Positions 34,901 through 46,600 of a stretch of DNA of 64,000 nt are shown piece by piece. The stretch comes from Apoderus coryli (Eukaryota > Arthropoda > Insecta > Coleoptera > Attelabidae), in assembly GCA_911728435.2 (NCBI GenBank), contig OU452200.1:35913715-35977714 (forward strand), written 5' to 3'. How positions within the stretch are numbered: the stretch's first letter is position 1; each line of letters opens with the position of its first letter. Under the pieces are notes generated by a model. The model had not been told where the DNA came from, searched no databases, and worked only from the letters and a program-made list of their open reading frames with translations. Both the position numbers and the translations under genes were made by a program.

Positions 34901-37460
34901 TCCAGTCATGCGAATGTACACCATCGCAATTTGCTTCAATTGGATTGTATGTGGTTTATGCTTTTTTGGAGTATCTCAATTCATAGGACAATTAGGAGGT
35001 AAAAATACCCTTGAACTGTATAAACAACAACAAAAACCGTTATTTTTTTGTTTAAGGGAATATCTTTTTGAACGTTGCTTTGTCGGCAATTATTCAACTG
35101 CCAAGCAATTTCTTCGCGTGTTGGTCAACGAAAGCTTGGGGCCGGAAAAACAGCTTGATCTTTGGTAATGTTCTTGCTGGATGTTCGTTGCTCGTTATTG
35201 CTGCGGTACCTTCGGACCCAGCCTGGATCAAACCGACGCTAAGCTCCATAGGTAATTGCAAATATTCAGTTCACTCGATGATAACTTTGTTATTTTAAAT
35301 AAAAGAAAACAAACAAAAACTTCCAAAGTCAACTCCACAAAATCTTTAATTCCGTTATAAAAAAAGGAAACTAGTTTCGGCTCAACAAGCCATCATCAGT
35401 CCATTCTTACAAAAACATCCGTGTACAAAAAAAAACATCAAACATGAATATGACTATGACATTACATTACACGAAAACAAACACCTGTGTTGAGTAAATA
35501 AATAAATAAAAAAAAAAAATAAATAAATAAATAGAACGGGAACAGAACAAACTTATCGTGGTCCTCTAATGTCAAGTACAAAAAAATAGAGTGGGGATAA
35601 TTCATAGTATTTAATGTCTTCGCTATATGCTGCTATGCAGTAATTCTATAGAATAAATAAAGGGAATATGAACTCCCACCACTTTCTATTGTCCTGTGCG
35701 AGGCAGGTGGTAGCCATTTTTTAATATACACAACAGATCCGTATTTACGTTAAAAACAAACAAATACTTTTTTACTTTTATTCATGTTTCCATATAATCA
35801 TTTTATTCTTATTTATATTTTTAAAATTTCCATTGATTAATTTTAATGTATAAAATAACCTTAACCTAATATATAATTTGGTAACATATTTTTTTGGGAA
35901 ATTAGAACATGGATGTTCAAACGTTACATTTTGGTTTAAATTAATAAAATTATTAATAATATTTAACTTAATTAAACAGTTTTCAAAATTATTTTGAAAG
36001 ATATTTTCTAATTTGGAAATGTATTGTTCAGCTCTAAAGGAAAAAAAAAGTGTAATTGATTACGGGCAAATATAAATTTATTAATTTTAGATAGAGTTCT
36101 AATTTATACAATAGGTATACCGATTTTCAATTCCTTAAGTATAATTGAGAATGTATTATATTTTACCTGTTTATGGCCTTCAGAAAAACAACGCAAGCAC
36201 ACATGTTGGGAATTTGCCATTATATACCTACAAAACATGCTAAAATCACCCCCAATAAATGGACAATAAACCCTGAGACGAGAATTTACTACCCGCTAAT
36301 ATCTATAATAGTTAAAATATGTAATTCAAATTTAATAAACACTGTCAGAATTTAATAGAATTTTTGCACTCATCTAGTAAGATTTTTAAGCTCTCTTTTT
36401 AGAATGCTTAAGATGTATTGGACTTTTATGGGCAAATAGACTGAACCAAGTTATAAAAGATAAGGGCCATTGTGCTGCGAAATTAAGCGAAGTTATTCAT
36501 ATTTTTTAAAAAATTTGGGTGATTTTTTTAGACAAGTAAGCTCAATCTTTTAAACAGTTTGTTTAGAAATATTTGTTTTTCAAAATAACAATTGATAATT
36601 TGATTTAATGTACCTATGTGATATTATTTTAATCTAATTTTATATGCATCTAATTCATATACTACATAAATATCTTAACTTTTACTATCCATCGGGAACC
36701 TAAAGAATGATAATGTGCAGTTATAATATTTATTCGTGCAATTCTTCGCAGCACACATCATTCCGCCTCTGCTTTTTTGCATTTCAAAATAAACAATATC
36801 ACTGTCAAAAGTTTATAAAACAAAAACACACAATATAACTATATAACACACAGAATACTACGGCACTGGAAAACAAATCACTTGAAATGGCAAAGCACAA
36901 ATAAAATATCCCGACGACAATGAGTGTATAAGAAAACATGGCGATTTTAAATGCGCAATAATATGCGCAATCTCTTCCCTCACCAGCAAGTTCACATTCT
37001 CTGTTTATTTATTCTATGGTAATGCCTTCTCTAAAAAGACTATTCGTTTATCTACGGTAATATTTTGGCCACGTCCTTTTTTGCAAATATTATAAACAAT
37101 TTCACAAAATAAAACCTTTACATTATTTAATTTTTTCCAGGTATTTTCGGATTAACTCTCTCCTTCCCTACAGTGTATATCTACTCAGGTGAATTATTCC
37201 CCACTGTTATTCGCAACATCGGTATTGGCACGTCATCGATGTGCGCTCGGTTCGGTTCCATGGCAGCACCGTTCGTAGCTTCATTAGCCACAACGGTGAC
37301 GTGGTTACCACCAGTTATTTTTGGTGTGATTCCCCTGATTGGAGCGGTACTATGTCTGAAATTACCCGAAACTGTGGATTGTAAATTACCTGACACGATT
37401 GAAGAGGCGGAGATGTTTGAACTGAAGAACCAGAAATCACCGGCGAACAGTGTGGTGTAA
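28960..37460 (+). CDS. Organic cation transporter-like protein (SLC22 family, MFS), first short exon missing
   Basis: SLC22 proteins are 12-helix plasma-membrane carriers of organic cations, carnitine or related solutes; the substrate here is unknown. Exons read 28960-29188, 31783-31917, 34239-34408, 34473-34727, 34783-34998, 35057-35251 and 37141-37460, with every phase matching, giving about 506 aa. Landmarks are TM1 ICLAIFLVKFPVAWHQ, a Cys-bearing loop, SEWDFVC, the MFS signature LSDKFGRKNP, GGTMVTSFVLVMELVGTEWR, PESPRWLLAVG, WGRKNS and YSGELFPTVIRNIGIG. It ends with stop TAA at 37458. The first exon must begin in frame upstream (two bases AA complete a codon), so a few N-terminal residues are missing; family members have about 520-560 aa. 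One intron is only 55 bp (34728-34782), while others hold transposons and a minisatellite. Confidence 0.93.
29935..30345. repeat. Degenerate CTAACC/AACCCA-rich simple repeat
   Basis: About 400 bp of phrases such as CCTAACTACCTAACCCAACC, AATCTAACCACACTATCCC and CTACCCCAATATAA, almost G-free on this strand. It lies inside the transposon at 29497-31698, so it probably grew or was carried there. It resembles insect CCTAA telomere repeats in composition only; no clean unit repeats. Confidence 0.8.
30989..31519 (+). pseudogene. Mariner-like transposase, N-terminal half with one stop
   Basis: Reads YVVEEFHRKFPGVYVSKVAE, HKLVKKLERTGSVFDIKKEK and SVNENPLLSLRNRAKN, then a TGA (31238-31240). In the same frame it continues VVRKSTIQKVLKENKIYPYK, then KRLDFSLWVGNQIL, KLIIFSDESTFSTNRTV and HVRYWSKEN. 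This is the double helix-turn-helix plus the first catalytic Asp (FSDES.F) of the insect mariner-like group with an N-terminal FQ..FP domain. The second and third acidic residues are missing because the ORF is cut at ~31519. Inactive. Confidence 0.85.
32455..33535. repeat. Minisatellite, ~53-60 bp unit, about 18 copies
   Basis: Unit approximates AAAATTAAAAAAGTTGTTTT + CGAGAACCTTAAACCCAAAG + A-run + TGC/TAC. Copies run from ~32625 to ~33530 and differ by small indels and by CCCAAAG versus CCGAAAT variants. A single inverted unit (TTTGGGTTTAAGGTTCTCGA) stands at ~32461, ahead of the array. It fills the transporter intron between exons 2 and 3. ORFs across it (e.g. 33241-33468 minus) are artefacts. 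Confidence 0.92.
32519..32548 (-). other. Hammerhead-like CTGAAGA..GAAAC motif
   Basis: On minus the sequence reads CTGAAGA, an A, GACGAT, a short loop, ATCGTC, GAAAC. This matches the hammerhead ribozyme core CUGANGA - stem II - GAAA with a 6-bp stem II, apart from one extra A. Such motifs are known in Penelope-like elements and in satellites. Stems I and III and the cleavage triplet were not verified. Confidence 0.3.
33652..34228. mobile_element. Hairpin-bearing non-autonomous element, copy 2, abutting a transporter exon
   Basis: Opposite-orientation copy of 11771-12496. It starts near CCTGCCTGCACTTAAACAG, contains GGCAGGCGAAAAACAGTTGT, the stem GGCGGTAAAGC..CTGTATAG..CTATACAG-like..GGGCTGCA..GC, and ends TATACTTAATATACTATTA at 34228. 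The 24-bp CCCGCATATGCGGG palindrome of copy 1 is absent here. The next exon's AG is at 34237-34238, so the pyrimidine tract and likely branch point of that acceptor lie in the element. Confidence 0.85.
35290..37120. other. Transporter intron 6, AT-rich with repeat scraps
   Basis: Holds a hammerhead-like motif near 35374, A/T-rich simple tracts near 35500-35530 and no coding sequence that I can recognise. Confidence 0.4.
35374..35399 (-). other. Hammerhead-like CTGATGA..GAAAC motif
   Basis: On minus: CTGATGA, T, GGC, loop TTGTTGA, GCC, GAAAC, TAGTTTCC. This fits the CUGANGA - stem II (GGC/GCC) - GAAA core exactly, and GAAAC..GTTTC can form a short stem III. Minimal hammerheads of this kind are described in the terminal repeats of Penelope-like elements. 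Stem I pairing is weak by eye, so activity is doubtful. Confidence 0.4.
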
Positions 37461-37522
37461 AGTATGAAAACTATGAATTGCTGCTGAGTATTACCTTTAA
37501 TTACTTTTTTTATATTATAAAG

Positions 37523-37528
37523 AATAAA
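37523..37528 (+). terminator. Polyadenylation signal of the transporter gene
   Basis: AATAAA 63 bp after the stop codon, followed by a T-rich stretch. Confidence 0.6.
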
Positions 37529-37787
37529 GTTTATTTACTATCAATCATGTGCTGGTGAGAATTGTTTTTATTTATCATACGTTGCATTGCTTCAAAACTG
37601 TGAAATCCATCTAATATTTCATTTTTAGCAACAAAGTGAAATATGAATATGCTGAGGACAAAACCTAAAATATAAAAAGAGTTTATTGATATTGGGGTTA
37701 TACCAACTTTCAGTAAGACTCATCAAAGCAGAACGGTAGGCTTTACATCACCTCACACGACAAAAGATTTGTTTTTACAAGCGTCCG

Positions 37788-37865
37788 AAACAGTCAGGAT
37801 TCTGCGCAAATCAATTACACCGCGTGGCAACAACGTTATTCGAAGAATCCTGACTGGTTCGGACC
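37788..37865. repeat. Short inverted repeat (stem-loop)
   Basis: GTCCGAAACAGTCAGGATTC is mirrored 40 bp later by GAATCCTGACTGGTTCGGAC. The stem is ~20 bp with two mismatches. It lies ~330 bp past the transporter's stop and may be a small MITE end pair. Confidence 0.7.
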
Positions 37866-37999
37866 TGAAATGTCAAAGTCAAAATTATCATAACTGTCAA
37901 TTCACCTGGTGAAAGGAACCGGCGATTAGCAGCCCATTTCAGTGTAAAGCTCTATAGGCTTAGACAAAGAAACAGAGAGGACACGTAATTGTGCCGGTC

Positions 38000-38930
38000 G
38001 TTGTGTTACCGCCTAGCACATATCCCTTAGATTCAGAGGCGTAACATACATAACTTTTGTGATACATTTTTGAAATTTTATTTAATTTTGTTGATTAATA
38101 GTTTTAATAAAAAAAAAGATATGAACATGTGGATATAGATAATTTAATTGATAAATTAAATAACATAATATGTTAATACATTGTATTTATTGAACAATAC
38201 AAACATAAAATTGACAATATGGGTACTGCAGTTGACACAACACAATTGATTTCGAGAATGGGATCTAATTTTTTTGAGACTGTAGTTTTGTTATGTAATA
38301 TACACGAACATCAAGATATTTAACACAAATAGATTTTATTAAAAAGTGTATGTGATTTGTTGGGCTATCTAGTGCATTATGTTCTAAATATTGAAATAAT
38401 TAAAAAGCTAAAGTGACATTATTTGATTCACTTTTAATGCAAAAATGTAACAAAATGTGAAAAAAAAAATTTTTTGACAAAATAAAATGTCTACGCCTCT
38501 GATAAAGGCTCTATAGAGGTTTCTATCAAAAAATAATGCTTTATCATGTTGATTCTAAATGGATTCTTGTATCAAACAGTTTTCACTAGGTAAATTGAAA
38601 CCAGTTATACTACATACTAAAAGATAATAGCCTAAAGATTACTTGTAATTATTAAAAACTAATAAAAACTAGAAGCGACTTGATACATCATTCTAAGTTT
38701 TACCGATGCACTGCGACTTGGGCATCCAAAAGCCATACAACGTACCATTTTATTAATATACAAAATAAATTTCTATTCCCAATTTTCACAAATAAAATCA
38801 TCAAAAATGCACACGTAGTTTTGTTTGTTTGGCACATAAAAAATGGCCGCCGCATTAAGAGCGTAACGCTTGCCATGCATTCAGATATAGGACCGTGCGA
38901 TATCCCCTCTCTTTGCTAATCTAAGTCTAT
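38000..38930. other. Intergenic DNA, no gene recognised
   Basis: AT-rich. Two similar phrases occur, AGATTCAGAGGCGTAACATA at ~38030 and a CTACGCCTCTGATAAAG scrap near 38490 in reverse sense, suggesting the edges of another repeat. Confidence 0.35.
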
Positions 38931-38936
38931 AGGTAT

Positions 38937-40090
38937 TACGTACAGTGACAGGACAGTGATGACAATAGTGCCTCGCACATCCACCATGAATAGGCTTATC
39001 TTGGTTTGTTTACATATGATTCAATGTAACTGGATTTCAATATTTTAAAGGGTTTTATGACTTTTAAAATATTTTTAAGTGCATAATTTTAAAGTAGCGC
39101 CCCTTTTCTAAAATGTGTAACAAAATTTTGTTGGGAAAATTGCTCCGATTGTATTGACTTTGAAGCATGAAAAACGTCCTGTTGCTGATTATGAATGAAT
39201 TATTTTTTAATACAAATAAGCTTTAAATGTTATATGTATATGGATGATGTACTAACAATTAAAAACTATGATAATGTGTATTATATATTATGCAGAAATA
39301 TGCCCCGAATTTCGCAAATGAATAAGCACCTGTCAATAGAAGCAGAAAGTAATCAGGCAAGTAAGTACCTAGGTATTGAATGGAGTAATTTTTTTTGTGT
39401 TTCTGAGATATGAAAGAGTAGTTTGCGCTACATTTTAAGTAGAATATTACGATTATTTTTTGGTGGATTTCCTAATTGAGAATTATAGATGCAAAATCTC
39501 AGTTAATGTTTTTCTTATTTGTTACGGATTGGACCAGCAAATTTCACAATCAAACTCGATAAAACACTTATAATGGCTTTTTTTCTTCAAGTAAAACACT
39601 TTATTGATAGGTAACAAAATAGTTATGTAGAAAATAAGAAGTGAATTTAGAATTTTTCGATGTGAGACCAATCTGTCGCTGCTATCGAAAATGTTATGTA
39701 TAAATTTAGAGAACAAGGCAAAACAACTACTCCACTGGCTAATACCACGACTGGCATTGAATTAGAACCACAAATTTTCTAAATAAATACTATTTAGTTT
39801 TTTCGCATCAAATTAACTAAGTACAACGAAAAAAAATAATTGCAATCAAAAAATATATATAATTTATGTTATCAGATGTTAAAAATTTAATTTACTAAAG
39901 TTATTAACACTTTTAAAGTATTTAATAAAGAAAAAAATAAAACACACTAAGTATTAACACCAAAATTTGTCCAAAACAACCGAATACTGCCCCAAGAACA
40001 CAATGGAGAAAAAAGTAAACAAAAAAAAGTGAGCCTATTCATGGCGGCCGATACCACGTTGTCATCACTGTCCTGTAAGTATTACGTTGC
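38937..40090. mobile_element. TIR element ~1.15 kb near the odorant receptor 3' end
   Basis: Left end ATTACGTACAGTGACAGGACAGTGATGACA mirrors right end TGTCATCACTGTCCTGTAAGTATTACG (compared in pieces: GACAGGACAGTGATGACA and TGTCATCACTGTCC). CCATGAATAGGCTTATC mirrors GTGAGCCTATTCATGG. The interior is AT-rich with no transposase that I recognise. It may have displaced the last exon of the receptor just downstream in the gene's direction. Confidence 0.7.
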
Positions 40091-40530
40091 TGTCAAATAT
40101 TTGAAAATTGTTATTGCCGGTTGCCGGTGTTGTCAGTGCGATAATCAGTGTTGTTCCCAGGTGCTTTTTCGTATTATATTTAGTACGTTTTGAGAGACTT
40201 TATACGTTAATACGCCGGAACGATATTTTAGTACGTTTTTAATCAAATCAATATTTATCCCCTAACTCAAGGAAAACCAAATATTCTGACGAAATGGCTA
40301 ATAGATACGAAGTGAAACTTTACTGTCATCTCATCTAACCATCTTTAGCTGTCTGCTGTGTGCATCTGAATCAGGAAGGAAGAGGTCAGATAAGAGAACA
40401 AAGAAAGAAAGATCTCATTTAACCTAACAAATAATTAATCAAACGGTTTTTTTTTTTTTTTTTTAGAAAAAGTGATTCATTACATTAAACAAGCAAGGTT
40501 ACAATTACTCGATTAATTAGATTTAAGGAA

Positions 40531-40590
40531 ATTGTAAATCTAGTACGACAATTGTAAATCTAGTACGAAAATTGTAAATCTAGTACGAAA
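40531..40590. repeat. Three tandem 20-bp repeats
   Basis: ATTGTAAATCTAGTACGAMA (M = C or A) occurs three times in a row; CTAGTACGAAA recurs once more at ~40602. It lies ~75 bp beyond the last recognised exon of the odorant receptor. Confidence 0.9.
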
Positions 40591-40665
40591 TTGACGCGCC
40601 ATCTAGTACGAAAAAAAAAAGCATGCGAACAACACTGGCGATAATATACATAACCTAACTCTTAC

Positions 40666-43600
40666 TCCAAGAAATGTTGGATAAGACATGACATTAACAT
40701 TTGCAGCTTTTAACGTTAGCGGTTTTTGTGAACGCAACAAAATCAATACAAGCGCCTCACGAATTTTGATCGGTTTCTCATACCAAGTAAGTTCGTATGC
40801 AGCCAAGGAAATATCACAACTCTACGAAATATTCATCAATATATTATAGAATACCACGGTAAGTAAGCACCTTATTGTTAAGCATTTGTCCATAGTAACA
40901 AATCAAAAACAACATCCCAATCCAACCAGCTAAATGCATAGCAAATCGTAACAGATTGGCATAGTTGGATATGTCGACAATAATTTCAAATCCCAACACG
41001 CTTATAATGAAACTGGTCCAAGTTATGTGGACTAACATTGTTATACTAAATGCATCATTTACTTTAGCCGAATAGCTGGAAGTAACATACAAATAACTAA
41101 TTCTAATGCTTGTAGCACAGCTAACATACACAATTAGCTGTGCTTGTGGCTTGCAGTCTCGCTTTCCGATTGTTTAGTCACCTATTTATAAGACCGATAT
41201 AAAGAAAATAGAAGTTGTAACTAATAAATTAAAGCACATTATTTAAGTATTTCGCCACTATTTAAGATTCCGGATGGTAAACAATCAAAAATAATCCTTT
41301 CGGATTAACAAAAAAAGCCACTGTTGTTGTTAATACATATTGCGAAGAATCTTCTTCTCAGTTGCTGAAAGTTTCCTTTCGTGAACTGTATGTCGGTATA
41401 TTGAAAATAATATTGCGTTATTGTTAATTAATATTATCTACTGTTATCAAAACATGTATTGACCAACTGATTTATATGAAAATGTGAATATTAACTACTT
41501 AAATAATAAAAAATAAACATTGTCATTCTTTACAGAAGGAAGGTTTGGTAACAAGTAAAGTTTTTCTTTTTTCGTCCAGAGAGCGCTTCTATTTCAGTTC
41601 CCTCTCGCAGACGCGGTGTTGTCACGATTATTTAAAATCACTAATATTAATAAAATGCATCAGCGTTAACAGTTGTATTTATGCAAACATAGTTAAACTT
41701 TTGAAATCATATTTAATTTAAAGTAAATGGTCACTTTCCTAACATAGGGTTTATCCTATCAGGTCTCTATATCTCTATATCAATACTATAGAGTTGGGTT
41801 AGCTCATAGTTTCGTAGAAAAGCTCAAGCGGAACATCCTGTACCTGAAGAAAGTGCTATTTCGCAAAACTTACCCAATAATCAATGTATGATATTTTACT
41901 ATAGTCTTAATGCGTTGCTCCAACATATCGAAATCATTTATTTCGGAGAGATGCAATATCATTTCTCTCAGATGTGTTAAATTTGCTGAAATGTGAGTCA
42001 AAATACCACACACCAGCATTGTTATAGTCATTATTATTGTTGTACCCAAAATGCAGACAAAAGCTTGCTCGATCATCAAGATTTCTGCCAAAAATATTAA
42101 CTAAATTAAAAAGATGAAAAAAAAAAGGCAACGACACGTGGTGTTCCCAAGCGGTCACCCATCCAAGTACTAACAACGCCCGACACTGCTTGGCTTCTGT
42201 GATCGGACGAGAACAGAATCAGAATCAAAATAGTCTTTATTATTTTCAATAACAATAATTATTTACAACAAACATTCTGAAACTAATCCTAAATATATAT
42301 ACAATATTTACAAACTTACGGACTAGGCATAGACAAAATATATTATTTACAAAAATATAGAGTCTATGCAACAGGAACCCGGTGCTTGACCAAGGTGGGC
42401 ACGATGGTAAGCCACTTTGCGCTCCAATGTTTGTTTTTATACATAACAAGTGAGTGGCCCGGCTCCAAGACGACTTTCATCCAGGCATTAAGTCTGTTTT
42501 AGCAGTTAAGTGCACACATGTAATTAAAAAAAGTCGGTCAAATTAACTGTCTGTCAAAGCTTATGCGTTTGTGGTACAGGAAAATTAATTTAAAAACCTG
42601 CTTGAAGGGACGAGAACAGGCATAATCAGTGTGGTATGGCCGTTGCCATGAAAATTAGCGTGTTTTTCAGGGATGCTATGACAAACGTTACATCATTTCT
42701 TCCTACTTAAATATCAACTGATTAGTTAGTAACGTCAAAGATTAATGTGTTTGTGTACATTAATCTTTGGTAACGTCATTGTCTTTATAAACAAGACAAT
42801 GGTAGTGTTAATAATACAAGGCGCATTAACTAAATAGGTTGCATCGATTGATCTTGACCTACGACAAGCAATCTACGTCACCGGCGGTCTTTAAAGACAA
42901 TGACATAGGTATATCCAAGTGTCACTTTAGAGACCTTATACAAGATACTTACTGGTTTTATTACAACTTCTAAGTAGTACGATATTGTGCTTTATAAAAA
43001 GATCGTTATACATAATATATGTAATATCTCAAAACGAGTTTTTTAAAAATAATGTTCACACAACTTTAAACAAAACATAATATAATAATCTTAGATAAGG
43101 AAATTCCTTGTCTAAGATAATAATAATTATCACAAAAAACACCAAAATGTCTAAACTCTTATTCGAGGAAGTATAAAATTCTTTGAGTAACAGCTCACAA
43201 CACTATCGTAAGCAAAACGCCAATCTCAAAAACAATAAACTAAATTTGCGCAAATATAAATTAACCTAGTGGCCACAGAACTCCGGTCGCCGCTGACGTC
43301 GCTACCCCCGCGCAATCCTGTTACTGAGGTAACCTATACAGTAGTTAATGCGCCTTGGTGTTAATGGATGTTTGATTTTAATTGGCTGAGAGATAAATTT
43401 GCCTCAAAATGGCTGCTGCGGTGTTGCCAGGTGACGACCTTCAGTACACATTTAAACACCGCGCATTTGCAATTATAGCAGCACTTACCGGCTAATGGTG
43501 ACATATCAAACTTGAAGGGTAAAACATACTTCGCAATAAGACCACAAGGTATTCCATACATTTTCATATAGTCGCTTTTGTTAACCTCACAGTGTCTGTA

Positions 43601-46600
43601 TTCAATAATTGGGAGAAAAGCATAACAAATATTCCCAACCACACCGTACATAATAAATATTTTCGTATAAAATGTTGCTAATTTATCAGTTTGCGCTACT
43701 TTTGTCTGTGGCATATAAAACTCAAACAGTCGCAAATCATCAATCAACTGTTTAATGTCATTTTTCTTTATCATAAAACATACCGAAACGTAAATGACGC
43801 TGTAGAGAGCACTGATGGCTATAACAGCTTCAATGAGACTCGACGTTGAATAATAATTACCTGGAAATCAGTAAACCTAACTAAACAGTTGAGGCGGTGT
43901 AAAAGAAAAGTGGTCAAGTCGATGGAAAAGTTGCCAAGTCCACGGACTTACCACTTGTTTTTTTTTTAGTGCCACAATTTTTTAAATAAAGTAGACACAC
44001 ATCGTCCCCTTTTCGGCTCGAGACAACTTTTGATATCTTCGTGTTTATTAGAAAGACAGCATTTGAAACAGTACATTTCAAAAAAAAAAAAATCAGCGGT
44101 AAAACCATTATTAAAGCCAAAAATCAAAATTTAAGTCTCATAAAAATCCACTTTTCCACCTTTTACATATCTAGTAATTTTGTCATTTTTTTCATAAAGA
44201 TTGAATCAAAATATGTTATTTTAACACTAATTTATCTTCTATAGGCGTTTACCTAATTAATGCATCAATGTTTAATAAAACACATAAAACAAATTTGCAA
44301 TCTAAAAAATAAAATAGTATGTAAAATATAAACAAATTGTTAAATTTTAGTAATAGGTTAAATTCTTTTTACATCGAAGTGAAGTTAGCTGCGTACTAAA
44401 TTTTGAATATTAGTACTGGCAAAGATTAATCTACACAATAGATAGTCAGCCCAATGCATTAAAATGAGAACATCTCTAAGTATGCCAGCCACTACGTGGC
44501 GTAGACTAGCGTGTAAAGCATAGAGCAGTATTGTCACAGCCAGAAACCGTTTTGTAGTTTATTAATATCAGAAACAAAACGCAACGTATAACAATTATTT
44601 ACATCATTTGCAACAGTTATGCACCGACAATGCTGTATTGTCAGAGAGAGAGATTGATGAAATTCTGTATTAATCTGGAGGGGATACGTAGGGAGGGTAG
44701 AAAAAAAAACAAGCGAATGTGGTGTGTGTCGTGCTGTTGCCGATTCGTCGGTAAAAGAAACACACAGGGTGATCAGTGGCGAACAATCATTAAATGAAAA
44801 GCTTTTAGATAGAAACATACTTCTGGCTCCATTGTAATAATTTGTTGATGTATATAAAAAAATCTAAATATATAAAAGCTAAAAGCTTTTGATTTAATTA
44901 TTGCTCGCCACTGTTTATGGGACTGGTCTAGTCTTGAAACATGTTGTATGGCATGGATTAATGATTATTAGGTATATTAAATTTATTTCGTGGATATTAG
45001 ACTTTTATACCAATACCGAAATCAAGTAGGTATTAATGTACATTATTCTTTGTCAAAATTATAACTCCACTTAAGAATTGACTAGATACTTTTTCAATTT
45101 ATTACATATATTTTAAATATTTCACGTAGACAATGTGGCAAAGATGTAACAAGATTGTTGTAGATCTTATAATACCTATAATAAAAAAATTATCAGTGCT
45201 ACCTATATTATATTAGGTATACATATTATGGTTGTTTTCATACCTACTGATTTTGTTTTGAAGAGAATTACCTAATATATTAAATTAAATTTAATCTTTG
45301 GCTGCGTAGTTATTTTTTTTGTGAATATTTTTTAACTTATTTTGTGTTTTTCTAATTTTAGACTAATTATATTATTTTGTGTTGTGTTTTTTTTTTATTT
45401 GAGAAACTTCCTAGTTAGTGACTAAATAATTTTTGTGTTTTGTGAAAATGGAAAGAAACAATTCGAAATTAAGTCGTAACCAATGTGCTTTTCGAAATTG
45501 TAACAACAGTTACAGAAACAATCGAGAGGTACATTTCTTTCGATTTCCTAAAGAAGAAGATCGATGCAGAAAATGGGTTATAAATTCAGGTATAAGTTCC
45601 ACTTTATAGGTTTAGGTACTTAAATTTTACTTCTTTTTAATGTTTCTTCGGGTAAATAATAAGTTCGGTAGGAATAGGGCTTTGGGTATCAAACAAAAAA
45701 GATAGAAAATAGAAATTTGACATAGGGGTAGTTCTAAGCATTTACAAGTTTGTGACGTGTAGCGATTTTCGATGCCGCCCCCGGAGGTATACATGAGGGC
45801 GGCGCAATGCCGTTTTAAATATCTCGTTTCGCTTTCTTGGAAAATAAAAAATTATAACTGATAACTGACACTTAGTACTTAACCCATTAATCCCCAACGT
45901 TGCGTAAACGAAACATTTTTTAAATTTTTTTTTCCAATGTGCCAGTAAAAAAAATACTTGTGTTGGCAATAGGATATAATCAGTTGTTACTTCTCGTCCG
46001 GCCATCGTCTATCAACTTTCTCTCACCGGGCATATTGCCTGCTCACACTAGATGTCTGCGTAAAATTAAATGTATCCGTTTGGTGGGTAGTTTTGATTAC
46101 AATAAGTCGGTGCCAAGCCCAAGCTCGAAACAAAATAAATCTATATTTACCTACTACCTATTTGGCTTGGTACCGACTATTATGTGCATTGTTGTCTTTT
46201 GAATGATATTTGTATTTTGTTATTTTTCGTATTTTTTATTAGTTCTTTTGACAGCTCTGGTGTCATCAATACACCTGTATCCCGAATTGCACCAAATTGC
46301 GATGCTATTGAACAAGCATATAATCCTAAATATAATATTATTTTTGAACTTTGAATGTACATATGAAATTTGTATCTTAAAATTAGTCAAAGAATCACCC
46401 TTTAAAGTTTGTACAAGTACTTATGCAACACCCTGTATACATAGATACTTTGATTTGCAATTTGCAAATCTGTTAAACTAGGTAATGCTGTTTTTTTTTA
46501 TTTACTTTCAAATATGGTGTTATGTAATTGTATTCAAATTAAATGTTTGGGGATGATATTTACGAGTTTTATTTTTTTATATAGAGAAACTGTTATTCAG

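Noticed and set aside
40531..40590. CRISPR-like spaced repeats
   Set aside because: The 20-bp units are directly adjacent without spacers, and the genome is eukaryotic.
44534..44818. 94-codon minus ORF in the first receptor intron
   Set aside because: It has no recognisable motif and overlaps the end of a small foldback element.
45742..46202. Overlapping ORFs as a piggyBac-type gene
   Set aside because: A few residues resemble transposase ORFs, but there is no sustained motif or catalytic residue in either strand.
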